Part shown: piece after piece, positions 47,149-60,835 of the stretch
Position numbering within the stretch: position 1 is the first letter of the stretch
Layout: the number at the start of each line of letters is the position of its first letter
Assembly (NCBI GenBank): GCA_020310875.1
Contig: CM035423.1
Coordinates: forward strand, 112,422,766-112,486,765
From: Ceratopteris richardii
Taxonomy: Eukaryota; Streptophyta; Polypodiopsida; Polypodiales; Pteridaceae
Direction: 5' to 3'
DNA: 64,000 nucleotides
Made by a program: the position numbers and the translations under genes
The notes under the pieces: generated by a model
The model's database searches: none
What the model was told of the DNA's origin: nothing
The model's input: only the letters and a program-made list of their open reading frames with translations

Positions 47149-47593
47149 ATGGCTTCTTTGGATCCTAAAGAGAGAATGGCATGTCCTTGCACACAGTGCA
47201 AGTATCAAATTTATCGGATGGACAGATGAAAGGGATACATTTGTACTTCCCGAACACTGTGAGCAAGTTGTTTTTATACCAGATTCAAAAGACCTAGAGT
47301 GGGTATTTGTTTTACAAGTCATTCCACGTAGTAGACAAATTTTTGAAAACATAGATGTAGATGAAAGTCCATCTCTAGTGGACTCAGAGATTCATTCGAT
47401 AGTTGAGGAGGAAGAGATCATTGTTCGAGAAGAAGAGGTCATTGAAGAAGAGGTCATTGTTCGAGAAGACGAAGCAATAGACGATGATAAGGAGGAAACC
47501 AACATAACAAGCGATTTAGAAGCCATCAATATAGAGATAGATATTCTCGGTGCATCGGATCTTCAAGAGGATGCTAGAATAGAGGACTTTTGA
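47149..47593 (+). pseudogene. Collapsed TNP2-like CACTA transposase (N-terminus fused to C-terminus)
   Basis: ATG 47149 follows a splice-acceptor-like ATTGTAGCAG. It starts a 26-codon frame with CPCTQCKYQ, which resembles the CPC..C core of the transposase-associated N-terminal domain. From 47219, in another frame, WTDERDTFVLPEHCEQVVFIPD and EWVFVLQVIPRSRQIFE resemble DUF4216 near the C-terminus of TNP2-type transposases. A very acidic tail (EEEEIIVREEEVIEEEV...) runs to the stop at 47591-47593. The catalytic Transposase_21 and DUF4218 parts are missing, so an internal deletion joined the two ends. Domain naming is from memory of the family. Confidence 0.6.
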
Positions 47594-47697
47594 ATAAAAC
47601 ACTTATACGTACTAACTTTTGGTTTTTTTTTGTATATTCCCTATATTATTTTTCTTATCGCATGCTAATTATTTGAGTTCTTTTATTACAGAGCACG

Positions 47698-48940
47698 ATG
47701 GGAGACAATCCTCTAGTCACTCCGCATTTCATGACAGAGGAGCAGTTTTTGGAGTTCATCTCTCAGGTTCCTCCTCCGTATATGGCCGCTGCATCACAGT
47801 ATTGGATCGCTGGTGGTAGCACTCCTCCCGGCCTCACTGTTGGCGGCCTTACTTCTGCTGGCCTCACTCCCATCGGTGTCACTCCCGCCGGTGTCACTCC
47901 TGCCGGTGTCACTCCTGCGGGTGGTGCTACTCCCATAGGAGGTATGTCTCCTAGCTTTGTGACTCCACCACGACCATCTTTGCAGCCATCTCCTACTGGG
48001 TCTACTAGTAGACATGTGTGTTCAACACCTCAGCGCGACACAGGGTCTAGCCCGTCTCGTAGATCGAGCACGCTCTAGAGTAGGAGGTTCTAGGAGTGGA
48101 TCTACAGGTAGGTCTGGAGGCGGAGGAGGTGGTTGTTGTGGAGGCAGTGCGATGGACGTTGAGTCGCCCGCTTCTACTCCTAGGATGAGTACCTCAGATG
48201 TAGGCACGCCACACAATACACCACGCAATACACCATGCACTACACCACGTACACCTTGGGGTGCTCATGACCATGATGACTCCAAGGTGTATAGTATCCG
48301 AGATGGAGCTCCGATGATGGATGCGGCTGGCAAAGCAATGCGTGCATGCATATGACAGCTTTGCTTCATCCAGTTTGGACACTCCATCATGCTGAAATTG
48401 AGTGAACAGGATAAAGATTGGAAGAATTATATCACACAAGCGATTTACCAAGAGTTTCGACCATATGGACAGTCGATTGTTAGTTCAGAGTGGATTCTGC
48501 ACACCGCACGTGAGGTCATGTCGCATCGATGATGCGAGCCTCGTGATGCATTCAGAGAAGGCTTACCAAAGCCTGTGTGGTTAGATGTTGAGGAGTGGGA
48601 CATGATTCGTGATGAGCAGCAGCAGACTCCTAATCGATATCGCCAGCAGCGAAATGCCGTAGCCACACGTCTAGACATGATTGGACCGTCACATTTGGGC
48701 AGCGGCGGATATGACACGATGCGTCATGAGTTTGTAAGTACCATTTCATTTATTGAATTTATTTGTGTTAAATTTCTCATATATGTTTCTCTAATCTTTT
48801 TATATTTGTTTCAGGAGCTGGCAATGGGTCCTCGTCCAACACGAACCGAGGAGTCTTACGGATATAGTCATGGGTTGACTGCACTATTGCAAGACTTGGA
48901 GGGACGCGGTGTGGTAGTTTCATGGGAGCGTTTGCGATGA
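47698..48940 (+). pseudogene. Ptta/En/Spm-type (Transposase_24-like) CACTA protein, broken
   Basis: ATG 47698 follows an intron-like TTTATTACAG. The N-terminus (TPHFMTEEQFLEFISQVPPPYM) leads into a proline/glycine-rich stretch with repeated VTPAG units, then a Ser/Gly-rich part reached by a frameshift near 48065. After a stop near 48354 come LSEQDKDWKNYITQAIYQEF, KPVWLDVEEWDMIRDEQQ and RNAVATRLDMIGPSHLGSGGY. An intron with GT..AG ends follows (48734-48814), then ELAMGPRPTRTEESYGYSHG. The WLDVEEWDMIRDE-type block is characteristic of plant Ptta/En/Spm proteins, which bind the subterminal repeats. Confidence 0.65.
48734..48814 (+). other. Predicted intron in the CACTA protein relic
   Basis: CATGAGTTT|GTAAGTACC begins it and TTTGTTTCAG|GAGCTGG ends it. 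Removing it keeps the protein frame from TMRHEF into ELAMGPRP. Confidence 0.6.
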
Positions 48941-49305
48941 GGTAATTAATTTATAAACTTGGTTTTTACTTGTTTGTAATTTTCATGTGAATTTATCTCA
49001 TTCCATTAATGTTCTTTGTTGCAGGAATGTTGATATGGAACGTTCTTTGCATGTGTATGGCAATGGAAGACCAATATTTTGTATTTGATTTCCATATGGC
49101 AATACATTGCTTTGCCACATTTTGTAAAAGCGTCATATATGGCAGTGGTTTGCCACACTCTTGTACATGCTTCATTATTGAAATATATAACTTCTTTTGT
49201 ACATGGTTCATTGTTCATTCTGATTATCTCTTTTGTGTACAATAATACTCTGTTTCATGAAATCATATTTCGGTTGTCATTAGAGTACACATCACATGTA
49301 CTCGG

Positions 49306-49395
49306 TTTTTTTTGGGTAGAGTGTATTGTCTTTTCTTAAGCAACATCATGGTAATGTTGCTGTAGCAAAAGACAAAACACTCTACCCAGAAAAAA
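49306..49395. repeat. About 43-bp-arm imperfect palindrome
   Basis: The left arm TTTTTTGGGTAGAGTGTATT...CTTTT...AAGCAACAT and the right arm ATGTTGCT...AAAAGACAAAACACTCTACCC are nearly perfect reverse complements around a short centre near 49350. A strong hairpin would form in RNA or single-stranded DNA. It lies between the last coding relic and the right subterminal repeats, and could be a nested MITE-like insertion or a transcript-end structure. Confidence 0.8.
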
Positions 49396-49403
49396 TTTTG
49401 CAG

Positions 49404-49657
49404 GTATGGTCGTCGGTATATGCGACAGTACTCCCAGTAGTGTCATCGGAATAACCGTCGGTACACCCAGGAGGCAATGCAGCAGAAGCCGATTACCGAC
49501 GCATATACCGACCTTTATACCGACGCATATATCAACGTATATACCGACGCCTATACCGACTCTTTGGTACCGATGCACAAACCGACCTTTACACCGGCGT
49601 CACGGCAAATAAAGCCGCGTTCATTTTCCTCGGTATACCATCAATCTGTTGTAGTGT
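49404..49657. repeat. Right subterminal and terminal repeats of the CACTA element
   Basis: GTCGGTATATGCG, ACCGACGCATATACCGACC, TATACCGACGC and similar units in both orientations run up to the terminal TGTTGTAGTG. They mirror the left end. Confidence 0.85.
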
Positions 49658-49860
49658 CTCCTATCTAGCATCTTCTCCAGAATATGTAGTATCAGTGCTC
49701 TCTAGTAATGGGAGATTCTAAAAATTATAGCCTTGGCCAAAGAAAATCTTGCTAATTCTTAGCACTTGCTTCAAGTTCTATAATCTATGTGGATCTTCCA
49801 CCTTAGACACATGCAATCTAAAGACATTCTTTGTGATTCTATTAACTATCTCGCAATAGT

Positions 49861-50997
49861 TCCCTCTCTTTTTCATATTTCTAGGAATGTTTTGTGATAT
49901 ATATGCAACTAGGAGTTATGGGATGAATGCTACCATGTTATGAGGAAGTGAAATCATTGCCTTCATGTATTATAGCTACATCTTTCCCATTCTATTTTCT
50001 CCTCTAACACATTTTACCTTAACGTTTCCTCTGAAATCTAACATATATCTTGAGTTTTGACATTCTATCTAAAGAGCATATTTTTATTATTACTATATGG
50101 ATTTGAAGTTATCTTCTACACATAAGTGGAAAAAATGAACCCTGCATGAGCCTTGTAAGGATCCCTAATTTTTAGGGATTAAGCTTAATTCTAATCTTGT
50201 TTAAGGGAACAAAGTGCATTTAATAAGTCACTTTTTAGTACCATAGAGTAGGCTTGTTTTTAGGCTCTGTTAGGCTCCTCTCTTTCTTCTTCTAGAGAGA
50301 GAGCAAGAGAATCTACGTTTCACATCATCAAACTTGTGCATGTATTTGAATTAAAAAATGATTTTCTTCAAGTCTCATTTTCAGTGTATAGTTACTTAAA
50401 AGGACCCATTTTTTAATATATATGTCATAAGTCACTTTTTTGGACTCATTTTTAAAAGTTTCTTTTAGAAAAAAAGTATGATTTTCAAACTCCTTCAAAA
50501 GTGCCACATCATCAAATCTGTAACGATGCTTTCTCCAAATAATGACTTTTTTTTCAATTTCATCATTTTCAACAATACATACTAGAAAAATAGACTTTAA
50601 TCCATCCACATACAAGAAAACACATTTTCTCAGAAAATCATATGCTTTCCAATACCTTCAAACTTATTTGCCACTTTGTTATTGATATTCCTGGTCACTA
50701 GCAAGTATGGTGTTCACATGTATTATAAACTTCACACTAGACTAACTTCTTGCTCCTGCATCAACAAGTAAGGGAATCCTAAACTTTAGAACTTGCTTTC
50801 TCATCAATCACCTACCACATGATTCATGATTTGATTCCTCCTAACTCCAAATAAAAGTAAGTGCAATTAACATATGCACTTTTACAAGGATGGAAGTAAA
50901 TGGTTTTACAAGAGAATAGTCATATGTGACTTTAATTGACTATATAAAATAAATGCTAATTGTCCAAGTATGTAGGCTTGGACTCATTTGTTCCAAT
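49861..50997 (-). other. Non-coding interval, probably containing the 3' LTR of copia D
   Basis: R1 similarity ends near 49860. On the minus strand the polypurine tract at about 51004-50999 is followed at 50998 by TATTGGAACAAATGAG, which looks like a mutated TGTTGGAA LTR start. The end of the LTR cannot be fixed because the partner LTR is missing. The CTCTCTCTAGAAG stretch near 50290 may be its downstream part. Confidence 0.4.
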
Positions 50998-51028
50998 AGA
51001 TCCCCCTCAAGCCTAACATGCTTGGTCT

Positions 51029-51754
51029 TCATTTCACCTTGATTTTCTGCAATCCAATCATTATGTTGAATTTGTTCATCTTAGTTCCATCCAAAGATTT
51101 GGTTAGCATATCTACACATTGTAGATTTTTAGACACATAGGACAGTTGGATGTCCTTGCTAAGTAACTTTTCCCTCACATAGTGATAGTGCAGTTCAATG
51201 TGCTTAGTCCTTGCATGGCATATAGGATTAGCATCTAAATGCAATGAGCTAGTGTTATCTCCAAAGATCATTGGAGTATAGGTGTCTATCCTCAATTCTA
51301 ACTAGAGTAGCTTTAACCACATTGTCTCTTGTGTTGAATTTGCTAAGCCTCTATATTGTGCTTCAATTTATGACAATGCCACAATTGGTCATCTCTTTGC
51401 TAACCATGAAACTAGCTTTAAACCTGCAAAAGATAAGTAATCAGAACTACTCCTCCTATCATCTTTTGAGCCATCCCAATATGCATCAGAGTATAGCTAG
51501 ATATCCAAGTCAGATGTCAATGCATAAAATACCCCTTCATTTTTGGTACCCTTTAAATACTTTACGATCCTCTTGGCAACTTCCATGTGAGGTTGTCTTG
51601 GTGTATGCATAAATTGACTTAATGTACTTACTCCATGGCATATGTCCACTCTTGTTAGGGTTGCATAATTGAGAATCCCTACAAGCCTTGGATAACCAAT
51701 AATATCCTCAAGTAGTTCTCGTTCATGAGAACTAAGTTTGTGGTTGCATTCCAT
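51029..51754 (-). pseudogene. Family D RNase H
   Basis: Two open parts are visible. 51754-51497 has YPRLVGILNYATLTRVDICHGVSTLSQFMHTPRQPH and KRIVKYLKGT. 51295-51029 has the C-terminal IFGDNTSSLHLDANPICHARTKHIELHYHYVREKL and CVDMLTKSLDG. Between them the frame is broken, and the strictly conserved first Asp block is not clearly readable. Confidence 0.85.
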
Positions 51755-51779
51755 GGGTGTACCTGCAATTTAGTGTTCT

Positions 51780-52500
51780 CCATCTTGAATTTAATCAGCA
51801 TATCATGAATGTATTTCCTTTGATTTATAAAGACATAAGAATCTGAATATACAAGTTCTTATCCAATAAAGTGTGTTAAAAAACCAAGGTCACTCATTTT
51901 AAATTCTTCCATCATCTGAGCCTTGATTTTCTTGATGTCATTGGTATCATTCCTTGTAATGATGATGTCATCCACATAAGCACATAGGTATATAACTTTT
52001 GAGTTAGTCTTCTTTATGAAAAAAGAAGAATATGCTTTCCTAGCAACTTGATTGTGAAAATATGTGAGAACCTATGGTTCCAAGTTCAAGGTGCTTGTTT
52101 TAAACCATAAGGTGCTTTACTTAATATGCATACATAATCTAGTTTGTCCTTGTGTTCATATCTTTGTGGTTGAGACATGTAGACTTCTTCAGAGATCCAT
52201 CGATTAAGAAATGCATTTTTAACATCTAACTAATACAAGCTCCAATTCTTTGAAGCAAAAATACTTACTAGAATTCTGATTGTTGGCATCTAGCCATAGA
52301 TGCGAAGGTCTCCTCATAATCTACTCCATGGTTTTGAGCAAACCCCTTTGCTACTAGCCTTGCTTTATACCTACTGATTGAACCACTTGAATTCTTCTTT
52401 ACTTTCTAAATCCATCTAGATCCTATTACATCCATACTTGGTTTCTTGGGAACCAAATCCCAAGTGTTGTTCTCTTGAAGTACTTAAATTTCCTTTTGCA
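51780..52500 (-). pseudogene. Family D reverse transcriptase, heavily broken
   Basis: On the minus strand, LDVKNAFLN near 52225, [19 protein letters not shown] near 52190 and YGLKQAP near 52100 identify an RT. A YVLMWMTSS/DDVIIT-like region lies around 51990-51960 in a shifted frame. Many stops (for example before LDVKN) exclude function. Confidence 0.75.
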
Positions 52501-53585
52501 TAGCTTCTCTCCATTCTTCCTTCTTATTGGCTTCTTCATGTGAAGAAGAATCCTCCAACATAGAATCTGTAGCCATGTATACAAAATGCTTGGTGACTAG
52601 TGATGTGTCATAGCCAAACCTTATGGGTTTCTTACTCTCCCTTTGAAATCTTCTAAGTGCTTCATCGTATGACTCTAGAATGTCTTGCAATTGTTTGAAT
52701 TTCTTCTTGCACTTGGACTTCCAAGCTTTGAAGTCAATTTGTTCTTCATCTTCTTAGTTGACATCTTCTTATATTTGTGGTTCTTCTTGATTCAGAATTG
52801 GAAAATCACTTTCCAAGTCATAGGGTAGCTTTATTTTCCTGCAATGATCTTCAAACGAGGAGTTATTTTCATCAAACTCCCGCATCCCTACTAACTATAC
52901 ATGCTTTGTTAGTGGGATTATAGAACCTATATCCTTTTTTATTTTGGTCATAGCTAATGAATATACACCTTTCAGATTTTGGATAAAGCATCCCTCTAAT
53001 CAGTGATGGTATATGTGCATATGCAATGCACCCAAAGATCTTACAATGGTCTAGGGAAGGTCTCCTTCCATTCCATGCCTCATAAGTTTTCATTCCATCC
53101 AAGGACTTAGATGGAAGCTAGTTAAGTAAGTATGTGGATTTCGAAACAACCTTTGCCCATAGGTAATTTGGACGCTTCTTTTCATTCAACATTGATCTTC
53201 CAGCCTCTATTATTAATCTATTCCTTCTCACTGCCACTCCATTCTATTCAGGAGTGTATCTAGTTGTAACCTCTCTCTTTATATCTCTATCCTGTAAGAA
53301 TGAGTCAAATTCATGTGAGAAATACGTACCACCTCCATCAGATATGAGCCTCTTCAAGATTCTACCTGTTTGATTTTGAACCAATACCAAATACTTCTTG
53401 AAAGAAGTGAAAACTTCATCTTTATGCTTCATAAAGTACAGTATTGTCCATATACTACAGTCATCTATGTTTGAAACATAATACCTTGATCCTACGATTG
53501 ATGGCTCTCTCCAGGTAGTCTTCATACATGTCTCCTTTTCTATTGAATAGGTTTCTGTGTCATTTGCCAAATTGTCATGCTCCAC
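52484..53585 (-). pseudogene. Family D integrase and linker
   Basis: 53585-53244 carries the integrase core: SRYYVSNIDDCSIWTILYFMKHKDEVF with the first Asp, then LISDGGGTYFSHEFDSFLQ with the second, and TTRYTPE just before the catalytic Glu region, where a stop falls. 53102-52872 has the C-terminal part (YEAWNGRRPSLDHCKIFGCIAYAHIP, CIFISYDQNKKGYRFYNP). 52690-52484 is the linker to RT (EEWREAMQKEI). Confidence 0.87.
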
Positions 53586-53699
53586 ATTTGTAAATCATGT
53601 GTTGCTTGGACACATTTGGAATGCCAAGCACACTTTGATCCCTACATATTTGCTTTAGTTTCTTTTCACCTACATGACGTAGTCTCTTATGCCATATCT

Positions 53700-54165
53700 C
53701 TAATTTAGATAGGGTTCGATCTTTGTAATTGAAGAGAGCAATATTTCTGGTATCTTTAACTCAAAGTGTAAATAGTCTACTAGATTTATCACCTTTTGCA
53801 ACCCTCTTGAAGCCTTGTTGAGGGTCCTCCACATATGCTCCATGTCTTGTGAATCTAACTTGTAAGCCCTTCTTAACAATCTGTGCAGCACTGATTAGGT
53901 TTTCTGTTATGGTTGGCACATACAATACCTTACTTAAGACGTTCATCTTACCATCTTCTCAGGTAGGTTCATCATGCTTTGAGATTTCCAATCTTCGTAA
54001 TAGATTGCATAGTGTCATCACCTGTCTGGACTTCATGCTTCCCTTTAGGTTCTTCGAGATCAATAACAATGCTACATTTTTAGCCACATGTTTGGAACAA
54101 CCAGAATCAATATATAATAGATGCTCATCATCTTTACCTTGCTTGGATATCATGTTCATGATCAA
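53700..54165 (-). pseudogene. Family D protease
   Basis: LLYIDSGCSKHVAKN near 54110 holds the catalytic DSG. A stop at 53959 separates it from VLSKVLYVPTITENLISAAQIVKKGLQVRFT (53946-53761), the usual C-terminal protease/pre-integrase segment of copia polyproteins. Confidence 0.85.
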
Positions 54166-54302
54166 TAGAGAATCCTCTTGGTCGTCTGTATAATTGTTGT
54201 CATCTCTTCCACCTTTGAAGCCTCCTGGATAATGCTGTTGTAGCCTTGGTTGTAATTATGATGGTAAATACTTCCTCCATTATTGAACATGCCTCTAGAT
54301 TG

Positions 54303-55235
54303 TCAATAGCCTCCTCTGTGGAAGCATCTTCCTCTCTGATTCTTTGTGTTCTTGAAGCACTCATATGTGGTATGATTGTTCAATCCACAAATATTGCAAG
54401 GTGAACATTTGTATGATCTCTCCCTTCCTTGCTTTCCCCCATTGCCCGTTCTTCTAGTACCTCTTCCTCTACCTCTTAAGTTCACTTGAGAGTTACTTGC
54501 CTCTTCTTCATTTATTTTACCTTAGCCTTTACCTTTAATCTTATTTCTATCTGTATAAAGGGAAGAAGATTGCTTACCTCTAGAGTTATTTCCATTCTTC
54601 TTGAGCTTGGTCTCATGTGTGAAGAGTTGCCCCATCAATGTGTTGAGGTCAACTATTTGCATGTCCATATAATACATTGTTGTGGTGAGGGACTCCCACT
54701 TGTCATCAACCTTCATGCCATTTATGATCTACCTTACTATCTTCTTCTCTTCTATTTCTTATCCAATACTCCCAAGTTGGTTAGCTACATCCTTCATTTT
54801 GGTCACATAGGCAGCTGCACTTTGCTTTGGTTTTTTCTTCAAGGTTGTGAAATCCATCCAAATTTGGTTCTTCCTAGCCCTTGTATTTGATGAGAAGTAT
54901 GAAGAAATTACTTCCCAAGTCTCTTGGGAGGTCTGGCAATTCCTAATATGAGGTAATAAGAAATTAGAGATTGAGTTAAGGATATAAGACCTAGCTAGAG
55001 CATCCTTTGCACACCATGTATCTAGTCTTTCTTGCTTCTCTCTTGTAGGTTGATGTTTGCTTCTAAATATTGGCATTTCTTCATCCCTAGAGATGTATCC
55101 ATACAAGATTCTTGGTTGGAGATAATCTTGCATCCTTAGGGACCATGCTAGATAGTTGCTCGTGTCCAATTTCCAGGAAATGCCATGAATGACCTTCTTA
55201 GTCATACCCACGGTCATTTTACTGTCTATAACCAT
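54303..55235 (-). pseudogene. Family D gag
   Basis: ATG 55233-55235 starts a 158-codon frame. It contains WKLDTSNYLAWSLRMQDYL and RSYILNSISNFLLPHIRNCQTSQETWEVISSYF, followed by a KKPKQSAAAYVTKMKDVANQL segment typical of copia gag. The frame resumes at 54716-54522 (DLNTLMGQLFTHETKLKK). At 54485-54303 an RGRGRGTRR stretch is followed by CNICGLNNHTTYEC, an intact CX2CX4HX4C knuckle. In-frame stops separate the parts. Confidence 0.87.
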
Positions 55236-55269
55236 TAAAACTATTGGCCAATATATGCTTCAGAATGTT

Positions 55270-55781
55270 GTGGTGCTACTACAAGCACTGGTATATGCAT
55301 CGGTACAAATGTTTGTATGAGCGCCAACAAATTCGGAATTACCAATGCTCATAGTGGTGCATATATTGATGCTTGTAGCGATGCATATACCAATGGCATG
55401 TTTAACATAACCCGACCTGAGGGCGAAGAGTCAACATTTGCACGTATTTTGAACTAAGTAGTGCTATTGTTGAGTTTGCACATGCCACCTACATTGCGAT
55501 CATCTTCTACACACGCGCATAGATATCTCTCTCTCTCTACACACACATCTGTCTCTCTCAATAGATTTGGCATCTTGCTAAGTGTTGCACGTACTCTTTC
55601 ACCCTTTCTCTTTCTCTATGTTTTCTCTTTTATAATTTCTCTTCTTCTTCATTTCATAGGATCTTTTTGGCATTGATTCTTTGGAATGTAATGAGAGAGG
55701 GCATTGCTTCAGCTTTGACAATAGAGATCCAAGGAATTACATCCATGCAAGTGGTTGGTTTTCTCTCTATTGAAAAAGAGT

Positions 55782-55822
<41 letters not shown>

Positions 55823-55880
55823 AAGAGAGAGAGAATAATAGACATCTAAAGATATATGAAAGAGAGAGATAAAGAGAGAC
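55270..55880 (+). mobile_element. Second CACTA-like element, left end fragment
   Basis: A decayed terminus (CTACTACAAG) is followed by weak ATATACCGA/GCATCGGTA-type repeats. From 55410 the sequence parallels 43895-44280 of the first CACTA: a GGGCGAAGAG block, TTTGCACGT, AAGTGTTGCACGTACTCTT, ATAGGATCTTTTTGGCATTGATT and the GA tract 55784-55819. The region 57351-60130 may be its interior, now separated by R2 and copia A sequence. Confidence 0.7.
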
Positions 55881-55884
55881 AGAG

Positions 55885-56327
55885 AAATTATTGAAACAGA
55901 AAGTTTTTATTTTCCTTTTTACATTGAAAAATATTTAATAGAATTTGTGGAGACTTAGAAAAGGTTTATGTTAACTAGCGTTTTGTAATTTTTATCATCC
56001 AAAGGCTCGGAAATCCTTATTGGGGAGGATCTTGATGCCTTCTCTAAATTAAGGCTTATTTTTACACAAAGTAGAGGTAAAGTTATCCTTTATGGACTCA
56101 TTATTAAGTATATTTAGTTTCTTTTTGAAAAAACTATATTTAAATTATAGACAAGGAATATTTTTAAGAAATTTAGGGAGAACAACAAAGTTGGTTGATA
56201 AAATTTTCATTCCATTTGTGGGGGTACAATTTTCTTCATATTTTTTCTCCTATAGTGAACAACCTATGGTGTCTACAAGGGGTCTAGAGAAAATTACAAA
56301 AATGGTGTCTAGAAGGGGTCTAGAGAT
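55885..56327. repeat. Dispersed repeat R2, copy 2
   Basis: Parallel to 39480-39935. The frame from 56092 keeps MDSLLS, KKLYLNYRQ, LRNLGRTTKLVDK and FSYSEQPMV, but is shortened. Near 56270-56325 a GGTGTCTA-AAGGGGTCTAGAG unit is duplicated. Confidence 0.65.
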
Positions 56328-57121
56328 AGGTTTATCATTGAGTCTTCATGATGTTGGAGATGCATTTGATGCTGTTTTCTATCAGCAAGCTATTGGATGC
56401 TTGATTACTCATGCATTACTCAGCCAAATATTCAGTTTGCTATCTCATAGATGAGCAGGTTTATGCATTGCCAGGGTGTCAAGCATTGACATGTGGTTAA
56501 GCGCATATTTTGCAACTAGAGTGGTACCTAGCTACTTGGGTTGTTTTATCCCAAGGGGGATCACTACCACGAGATTTGCATGCTTTTTCTGACTCTCACT
56601 CGGCTGGTTGCTATGACACTCATGTGTCCACTAGTGGTTTTTGCTTCATGCTTGGTAGCTTATGCATATCTTGGATGAGCAAGAAGTAGCCTACTATGGC
56701 TACTTCGAGTTGCGACGCTAAGTACAGGGCAACTTTCATAGTGATTATTGAGTGTGTGTGGCACAAACCCCTTATGGCTGATTTGGGTGTTGGTCAGTCT
56801 TCCTCCACCACCATCTTCACTGATAGTCACAGTGCATTGGTAGTTGCGAGCAACCCTGTGTTCCACGCTCCCACTAAGCACATTTAGGTGCATTATCATT
56901 ATGTCAGGGAGAGGTTCTGTGCTACAGAGATTAGCTTTGCATATGTGCCCACGCACAAGAACATTGCACACCTTTTCACAAAGGCTCTGCCTAGGACAAG
57001 TTTGAAGCTTTCCACAAAGCTTTGGTCTTACTTCCTTTTGTGGATTGATTCCACATAGCTTGAAACTTCCTTATACATGAGTCCCAACTCCTTGTTGATG
57101 GCATCACTCCTAGGGGGGATT
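56328..57121 (+). pseudogene. Copia family A RT end and RNase H fragment
   Basis: The sequence starts at TTTATCATTGAGTCTTCATGATG, matching the complete element near 36170. It runs through RNase H: ATSSCDAKYRATFIV, GQSSSTTIFTDSHSALVVASNPVFHAPTKHI. Stops near 56452, 56687 and 56886 break it. The polypurine tract CTAGGGGGGATT ends it. Everything 5' of the RT end is absent. Confidence 0.85.
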
Positions 57122-57350
57122 TGTTGATATATTTAGTAGTGATGTGTGTGAACACATTAGGAATTTCGGGGTACTTTTTTCTATCTTTAGGAGGTTTTTT
57201 TCCCTAGCTTGTATATACGCCTATATCCCTAACGGGTTACTTATCTTTGTACATTCTAGTGGTGATACATTCAGTATTGTGTGTTGTGCTCCAAGCTTCT
57301 TCTTCTTCCTTGTGCTATTCATGTGCATCTGTAGATGTACAACTCCAACA
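57122..57350 (+). repeat. 3' LTR of the family A fragment
   Basis: The 229-bp LTR starts TGTTGATATATTTAGTAG and ends ACAACTCCAACA. Microsatellite DNA begins at the next base, so the copia 3' end is intact and sits in the TACA array. Confidence 0.87.
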
Positions 57351-59410
<2,060 letters not shown>

Positions 59411-59442
59411 CTAACCCATTCTGTTTTATGTATACAGATATT

Positions 59443-60130
59443 ATGGATCCTATTAGAGAGAGAAAGGGGAAACACACTCTCATAAAATTATTATGAGAGC
59501 AAGAGTTCTGCCTGATACGTTAGGGATCATCATGCATGAGTACTCAGAGATGCATGATGATGAGTTGGATTTTATGATGCAGATGCTTACAGAGCGACCA
59601 GAGGAGGACTCTTCTGCAGCTCCACATGCAGGAAGAGAAGTATCTGCTCATAGGTATGTTGTTTTTTTTGAGTTTTTTTTAATGATATTATAACACATAT
59701 TTTTATTTATTTTGATCTATCTATTTTCAAGCACCTATACCACCTCCAGATCATGAGAGCAGATCACAAGTGTCTATGAGGACATACATAGGCACCGTAG
59801 GGTCGGAGTGCGATATAGAGCTAGAGGGTAATATAGTGTATATGGGGAATGGATTGGAGTTTAAAAGAAGAATCCAAGCATTATGTGACTCCTACCCACA
59901 CCTTTTCCACTTATAGTGGAACTAAGTATAAGTTTTACATATAAATTGAAATAAATAATTTATGTTTTATTTACATGATCTTTTTTTGTAGTGAGCATGA
60001 TGAGAGGGAAAAAATAATGTACTTAGTTCACTTGAGATAGAATTTGGGACTGTGTGGTCGCATAATTGGTCTCTAAAAGAGATACGAACACTTATGGCTC
60101 ATCATTGTGATAATGGACAATATGCATTGC
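59443..60130 (+). pseudogene. Unrecognised coding-like exons, possibly of the second CACTA element
   Basis: ATG 59443 follows an acceptor-like TTATGTATACAG and gives MDPIRERKGKHTL. After a frameshift near 59490, HEYSEMHDDELDFMMQMLTERPEED ends at a donor-like AGGTATGT near 59655. After an intron-like AT-rich stretch, 59731-59923 is open (PDHESRSQVSMRTYIGTVGS, ELEGNIVYMGNG), and 60052-60110 reads VWSHNWSLKEIRTLMAHHC. The layout (ATGGATCC after a TACA array) echoes the first CACTA near 47149, but the proteins are not obviously alike. No family is recognised. Confidence 0.4.
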
Positions 60131-60139
60131 TTTTACTTG

Positions 60140-60835
<696 letters not shown>

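Larger units (their letters stand above)
50998..55262 (-). mobile_element. Minus-strand Ty1/copia element, family D (5' LTR lost)
   Basis: Coding relics run gag (55235) to RNase H (51029) on the minus strand in copia order, followed by the polypurine tract TTGAGGGGGATC. It is a different subfamily from A and C: the gag, the CNICGLNNHTTYEC knuckle and the FGDNTSSLHL RNase H block all differ. No primer site or 5' LTR is seen upstream of gag; CACTA-type sequence begins about 40 bp away. Confidence 0.88.
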
